Source: a virus. From it: 64,000 nucleotides of DNA. The stretch lies in the IMG/VR virus record IMGVR_UViG_3300025110_000009, positions 1 to 64,000 of that record. The stretch is one strand, 5' to 3'. A program made the position numbers and the translations under genes. The stretch's first letter is position 1. Every line of letters begins with the position of its first letter. Under the pieces are notes generated by a model. That model was given only the letters and a program-made list of their open reading frames with translations, was not told the origin of the DNA and did no database searches. Below, in pieces: positions 60,401-64,000 of this stretch.

Positions 60401-63400
60401 CTAGTGTTAGCCCATATAATATTATAAACATAAATACTAAAGATGAATCTAATTCTGTAATTTCATTAGCCCCAACATTTCCATTAGTATTAGGTAGTAT
60501 AGAACAAAATAGTTCTGATACAAGTTTAGGAGGAGGTACAGGAACAACTGGTATTTATCTTGTAAATAATAATATTCCCACCGGAGGATTTTTACATAAA
60601 CTATCTACTACTTTGGATACTAATTATTACTTTGGAGACACTATTTTTAGATATACTGCATTAAACAAGTTTAAGGCCGGAACTATAAGCCAAACATATG
60701 ATAGCGTTTATAACAGCGCAAGCAGTAATCAGAACTTACAGGGTTATTGTTCTGCATATAAGTTAGATTCTTCGGGTTCTCCTTCTGCAATAGTAACTGC
60801 TGATGATATAACAAAGTCACAGTATCCAGCAAGAGGGTCTAATTTTTGGACAAGCGGCTTTTTAGGAATGGCAATGTCAAGAAAGCCTCCAACTCAATAC
60901 CCCACAGGCACAGGAGTAGGTGTTCATACATCAGGTGGACACTTAGTAGAACAATTAGAAAACATTGACTATAGGGCTAAAAACTATGAAATTCTAGGGC
61001 TTGGAGATATACACATTGATTCTAAACTTCGACATAATAATATAGCCTATGCCGCAGATGCTCATGAATTTACGTCTTTTGGTTTAATGTTAGAAGATGA
61101 AGGTACTTCTGGTGGTTCTAAGGCTCACACAAACTATACAGGTTCTACTACCATTGAACAAAAAAGAGATGCAGACTATGATAACATGACGATTAAATCT
61201 GCTTCTATTACACCAGCAAATATGAAAAGATTTGGGGTAATGAGATTGGTAGAGGCAACGTTTGATTGGCACTTTAATCCTGTGAATTATGAAACTTTAC
61301 CAACTACTTCTAAGTTACCATTATTAGACAGCATAAAATATCCTAGAATGAAGATGTTATATAATAATCTATCTGTGAATTTTGACTCCGTTGTTAGTGT
61401 AAATAACGGAACAATAGTAATTAGAAACGATGCTGGTGATACAAGTACCGCAGTTTCTTTAATAGCAGGCGATACTATTTATAGAGGTAAAGACGGAACT
61501 GTTCTAGGAATAGCACATAAAACAATCTCAAATGATTCTACATTAACAATACATGGTAGCGACACGACTAAAGACATAAAATTGTTTTGGGACGATGAGA
61601 ATGACACTACTGGGGATAGGATATATATTGTAAGGCCGAAAATATTCAATACTTTAGCACAAGCAGAAGGAAAGTGGGGATTAGATGATGTAAGTTATAC
61701 TAATGGATTATATATGCCAAATATGTATATAGTCATACCTATGGTTTATCGTGACTATCTTAGACACCGTTTGTTGAGGGGTTATCATGCTACAGATGAT
61801 AAATTAGATGCTCACAATTTATGGATACCTTTAATTAGTGAATGTATAGATGGTATAGACGGCACTTCCCATGATAAAGAAGATAATAGAGGACAAATTT
61901 CAGCATTCCATCAAGCAAAAGATTGGACAAGTAATAGCAGCGAAGTATATTATCACCCTTCTAGGATAGTAAATGCTATTACAAGACGAACCTTTGGTAG
62001 TACCTCAGACGGGGAACAGTACGATACACACAACAATACACATTTATATGAAGGCTGCAATGTAATATTTAAAGATATGAAAAAAGTAACTAAGCAAAGA
62101 GATGGTAATGAGGCATTTACACTTCCAACAAGTGCTGTAATAGATATTGATGCTGATGTGGGTTCTATGAGAAATACATGGTCAGATAGTCTTGGAACAA
62201 TACAAAGCACTTCTGGTTCTTACGATAATGTTGACCAGCATAGTAGAGTCTTAAGAATTAACCAAAAACCTGCTACAGGAGAAGAAATGGCATATCTTGG
62301 AACTCACACGCGTTCTCATTTCTTAGGAGAAGATAGTCTTAGAAGTGATAATTCTGAATATGGTGATAGAGAGAAAAAACATACTGAAAACTCTTGGACT
62401 GACCAAAAGAAAGGGGATGTATTTCAAGCACAGGCACTATTTAAACCAAAGATAGATTTTGGTTCAGGTTCTTTAACCAACAACACCTTTACTATTACTT
62501 TAAATTCTTCTTGTATTAATTCATGGATAGACTATGTTCCAAACCTAAAAGGATATTATCTAGTATCAGATAAATTAGTAGGAACTAATATAACACTACC
62601 AGATAAAGATGCTTTTGATACAACTTCTACTACTAATAAATTAAAGGGAGAACCAACATTTATTGGTAAAATTACATCACATACCTATAATGATACAGGA
62701 ACATATGTTGTTCATACTATTTTAATGGACACCACTTTAAACACCACAAATCACGGTAAGACGTTCAGGCTAATGAAAATCTCAGAAACTACTTTTGAAG
62801 ATACTCCAGATTACTTTGAAGTGAATAAAATGTTTGATACGGGATTAGAATATAACTATCTTACTCAAAACTTTATTACTGGCGATGAAGAATTATCTGA
62901 CAGCGTGGTTGGGTTTGGGTCAAGCGAGGACAATTATACTACTTCTGGGGCTTCTAATGATGATTTAATATATGAAGAAGGTCTATTTGCTATGTATTTA
63001 TTATTAGATGTAGATAATATTACCGGAAGTGGATATGTAGATAGAAGAACATTAACTAATGCTAAGGCACTATTTACAAATGGACAAAGCATTGAATGTA
63101 ATATAACAGATGGAACTACTTCGGAAGTTAAAACACTTACAGTAAGTGAGACCACTAACGATTTACAATTCAATTATTCTGGTAAATTATCTGGTAAAGG
63201 AATAGTGTCATTTGGTGAAATATTTACACTTACAACACACGTTAAGCCTAAACTAAATAAGGCAAAGAAAGCATATATAGGAACTACATTTATTATGGGA
63301 ACTGATGCAGAAACTGCAATAGAAGAAATTTTAGAAGAGAATAACATAGATGTAGATGTAAGCGGTAAAGACTTAGTTTATACTACTAATATAGTTTCTC

Positions 63401-64000
63401 AAAATACAACAGGCACAACAATTACATTAGAAAACAATGCTGTAAATCTAGTAGCGGGTGATGACATATATAACCAAGATGGAAAGTTCATAGGAGAAGT
63501 AGCATCAACTTCTACTAATACAATTACACTTGCAGAGTTAGATAGTGGAGGAGCAGATATAAATTACAAGCCTACGGCAAATGATGAGATTACAATCTAT
63601 AATAGAAAACCTCTAGTTTTATCTAATAAGTTTTCAGAACACGATGTTTTCGGTGCAGTTAATTCATTAGCATCTAAGAAAGGATTAGAATACCAATTTA
63701 TTAATGACAAAATGTTAATAAAACAAATAGAAAACTATGATGCTAAAAGAAAGTTTGATATTTCATATAAGGAAGGAACTGTGTTAGAAATAGAAAACAA
63801 TACGACTCTCTTCGATAAGGCAAATAAGATAGTTGTAATAGGAGATAGTGTTAAAGCAGAGGTTGCTGTGCCAATACTAAAAGGAAATACTAAAACTATG
63901 AGAGTTGTAGACCCTAACATTAAGAATCTAGGAGAAGCAAAAATAAAAGCAGAAAGACTTCTAGCAACTCATAACTCTCCTGCTAAGAAAATAACATTGA
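57487..64000 (+). CDS. Giant tail hub / receptor-binding protein, 3' end outside window
   Basis: Open from ATG 57487 (overlapping the previous stop, TAATG) to the window end without a stop: at least 2,171 residues. It begins MPANYIYPLNVGTLNTHSFN. Most of it is beta-rich and Ser/Thr/Asn/Tyr-rich. Near the visible end, HDVFGAVNSLASKKGLEYQF and KANKIVVIGDSVKAEVAV, then DPNIKNLGEAKIKAERLL, match the hub fold of tail-tip proteins. So the hub domain lies C-terminal to long, probably host-binding segments. Confidence 0.8.
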   Translation, partial: MPANYIYPLNVGTLNTHSFNYTWANRWKPDFAFKNVSVNPTLHNPAATYNPGGGTTHSLGTNYAGASANFFEIRKAPTNVGSTAEPDISNHEYDRIVNRILPSSNPNTLANYVTNKQDTQSHKLRCYDGLQATTGQKVGGSSAPESGLDLDNYDYFVLINPEISDDTSPSIRPHFAKIKQIVTYDEYGDGFEFEPKYPTSISEGTNFEVYKGPAVTNTNVVAVSYGLRGDTAVNTALEKYDGFCSVSRPTWYFYEDRLETKNQLDYGTKYLLTNCRWFKDWTKYHTNEKGYNSGNANASWTTNKTLTTLGNYDFTINDIGQSLWGYGGGEYHHGGIVTAYDNSANTVTLDQIRYNFGVISGTSNYLYYGRTIHHAVFKTEKKYGARVIDLGSKNHHGILVDNTEVKDEAGNEIDRNITYTVNPSEWVNCFRNYNRNASDRTSQHSSYNPTGTYKLITGDLSGPSRYLYFKDSKNRNNGVTNIISPTSLNSPQNRISQSATVTSVDESGVKHLKMKEDDKFTISTSLHRGSLSEYELPYLASTETTSGQTIVLQQVIEGFDARNDSFLSAGDIIRFNDMFYRVASVAAPSDSLRTQAVTVDKKKTLIGGTWEAIGTLPSVSNKKIFVRAWNGGLTGAMPIDTEGVYSSNSLARLTINGKTVTKTKTRLYDNKIVFLNKQFYGHNIPVDYGDSINGHIKLRNPTKKFYIPSNNISFLYYMEGNYSMEETSFVGSVEDISSKNENGNIIYTIMGRDKISALLDNSINKNLERTNDIVYSSLNPIIDFTDSLDATYTVNSVQTNGITVSDSSDALQVLNKHDLIFYNNKYLGEVSTATDNSGTTVIVFTHNNRTTITNGSRALKFHRLGGTQGYLTGTKALGSNIQDTVYPTDYSHLGNNGCNFVTGIKNLYSGATNTKSDLLYSSATGSYSKDESLGYDITSIKGITRGKDSCFAFKLAHETQAGRTIKPIQTTSSVSPYNIININTKDESNSVISLAPTFPLVLGSIEQNSSDTSLGGGTGTTGIYLVNNNIPTGGFLHKLSTTLDTNYYFGDTIFRYTALNKFKAGTISQTYDSVYNSASSNQNLQGYCSAYKLDSSGSPSAIVTADDITKSQYPARGSNFWTSGFLGMAMSRKPPTQYPTGTGVGVHTSGGHLVEQLENIDYRAKNYEILGLGDIHIDSKLRHNNIAYAADAHEFTSFGLMLEDEGTSGGSKAHTNYTGSTTIEQKRDADYDNMTIKSASITPANMKRFGVMRLVEATFDWHFNPVNYETLPTTSKLPLLDSIKYPRMKMLYNNLSVNFDSVVSVNNGTIVIRNDAGDTSTAVSLIAGDTIYRGKDGTVLGIAHKTISNDSTLTIHGSDTTKDIKLFWDDENDTTGDRIYIVRPKIFNTLAQAEGKWGLDDVSYTNGLYMPNMYIVIPMVYRDYLRHRLLRGYHATDDKLDAHNLWIPLISECIDGIDGTSHDKEDNRGQISAFHQAKDWTSNSSEVYYHPSRIVNAITRRTFGSTSDGEQYDTHNNTHLYEGCNVIFKDMKKVTKQRDGNEAFTLPTSAVIDIDADVGSMRNTWSDSLGTIQSTSGSYDNVDQHSRVLRINQKPATGEEMAYLGTHTRSHFLGEDSLRSDNSEYGDREKKHTENSWTDQKKGDVFQAQALFKPKIDFGSGSLTNNTFTITLNSSCINSWIDYVPNLKGYYLVSDKLVGTNITLPDKDAFDTTSTTNKLKGEPTFIGKITSHTYNDTGTYVVHTILMDTTLNTTNHGKTFRLMKISETTFEDTPDYFEVNKMFDTGLEYNYLTQNFITGDEELSDSVVGFGSSEDNYTTSGASNDDLIYEEGLFAMYLLLDVDNITGSGYVDRRTLTNAKALFTNGQSIECNITDGTTSEVKTLTVSETTNDLQFNYSGKLSGKGIVSFGEIFTLTTHVKPKLNKAKKAYIGTTFIMGTDAETAIEEILEENNIDVDVSGKDLVYTTNIVSQNTTGTTITLENNAVNLVAGDDIYNQDGKFIGEVASTSTNTITLAELDSGGADINYKPTANDEITIYNRKPLVLSNKFSEHDVFGAVNSLASKKGLEYQFINDKMLIKQIENYDAKRKFDISYKEGTVLEIENNTTLFDKANKIVVIGDSVKAEVAVPILKGNTKTMRVVDPNIKNLGEAKIKAERLLATHNSPAKKITL

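Noticed and set aside
59268-63920. Several 60-85-codon minus-strand frames
   Set aside because: All lie antisense to the giant tail gene, whose plus frame is open throughout.

Overview
The window is most likely a 64 kb piece of a tailed double-stranded DNA virus (Caudoviricetes) of a marine archaeon. An HK97-type head module (terminase, portal, S78-type protease, major capsid protein) is followed by a siphovirus-type tail module (terminator, tube, frameshifted chaperone, tape measure, hub). Archaeal hints are TATA-like promoters about 25 bases before likely transcription starts, many tiny zinc-ribbon proteins, and a type II tRNA-Leu. A virus of Poseidoniales (magrovirus-like) or of marine Nitrososphaeria would fit, but the sequence alone does not decide the host. 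The DNA is AT-rich. Genes are tightly coupled by ATGA/TAATG overlaps, and many strongly translated genes have the ribosome site GGTGATTAA directly before the start.

Layout. (1) 1-4529, minus strand: an accessory operon of about 14 small genes (zinc ribbons, a thioredoxin-like protein, a one-helix membrane peptide, a pyrimidine-dimer-glycosylase-like protein), a tRNA-Leu(UAA), and an HTH + DUF1599-like gene. (2) 4530-10954: a divergent hub with little coding. It has about ten gene-free units of 200-450 bp separated by the palindrome CCATATGG (12 copies in 5.3 kb). The units fold into long nested helices. Two recurrent elements combine a fixed box with covarying stems. Two divergent paralogous proteins and a small operon are embedded and share a promoter block. 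(3) 10955-28867, plus strand: about 25 genes of mostly unknown function, nearly all starting with the same short N-terminal tag, M-x-W-x-x-[IVL]-[ILV]-K. (4) 28867-42694: large terminase, a LAGLIDADG fusion, portal with zinc knuckles, tagged proteins, an ATP-dependent DNA ligase, protease/scaffold, major capsid protein and a putative decoration protein. (5) 42815-64000: a second small beta protein, membrane proteins, an Arf/Ras-like small GTPase, connector proteins, tail terminator, tail tube, chaperone pair with a -1 frameshift site, tape measure, distal tail protein, a LamG adhesin, and a hub/receptor-binding protein longer than 2,170 residues that runs off the right edge.

How it may work together. 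The tag on at least 25 otherwise unrelated proteins, and tag-like LLKSD/ILKSD segments on the capsid protease itself, resemble the capsid-targeting sequences of T4 internal proteins. The inference is that this virus loads its head with a large, varied set of proteins (RNA-binding KH domain, zinc fingers, acetyltransferase-like fold, basic coiled coils, giant helical proteins), perhaps for delivery with the genome. The palindrome-bounded structured array is the other main candidate for an undescribed system: a bank of structured RNAs or DNA hairpins at the divergent centre of the genome, accompanied by a pair of apparently highly expressed proteins.
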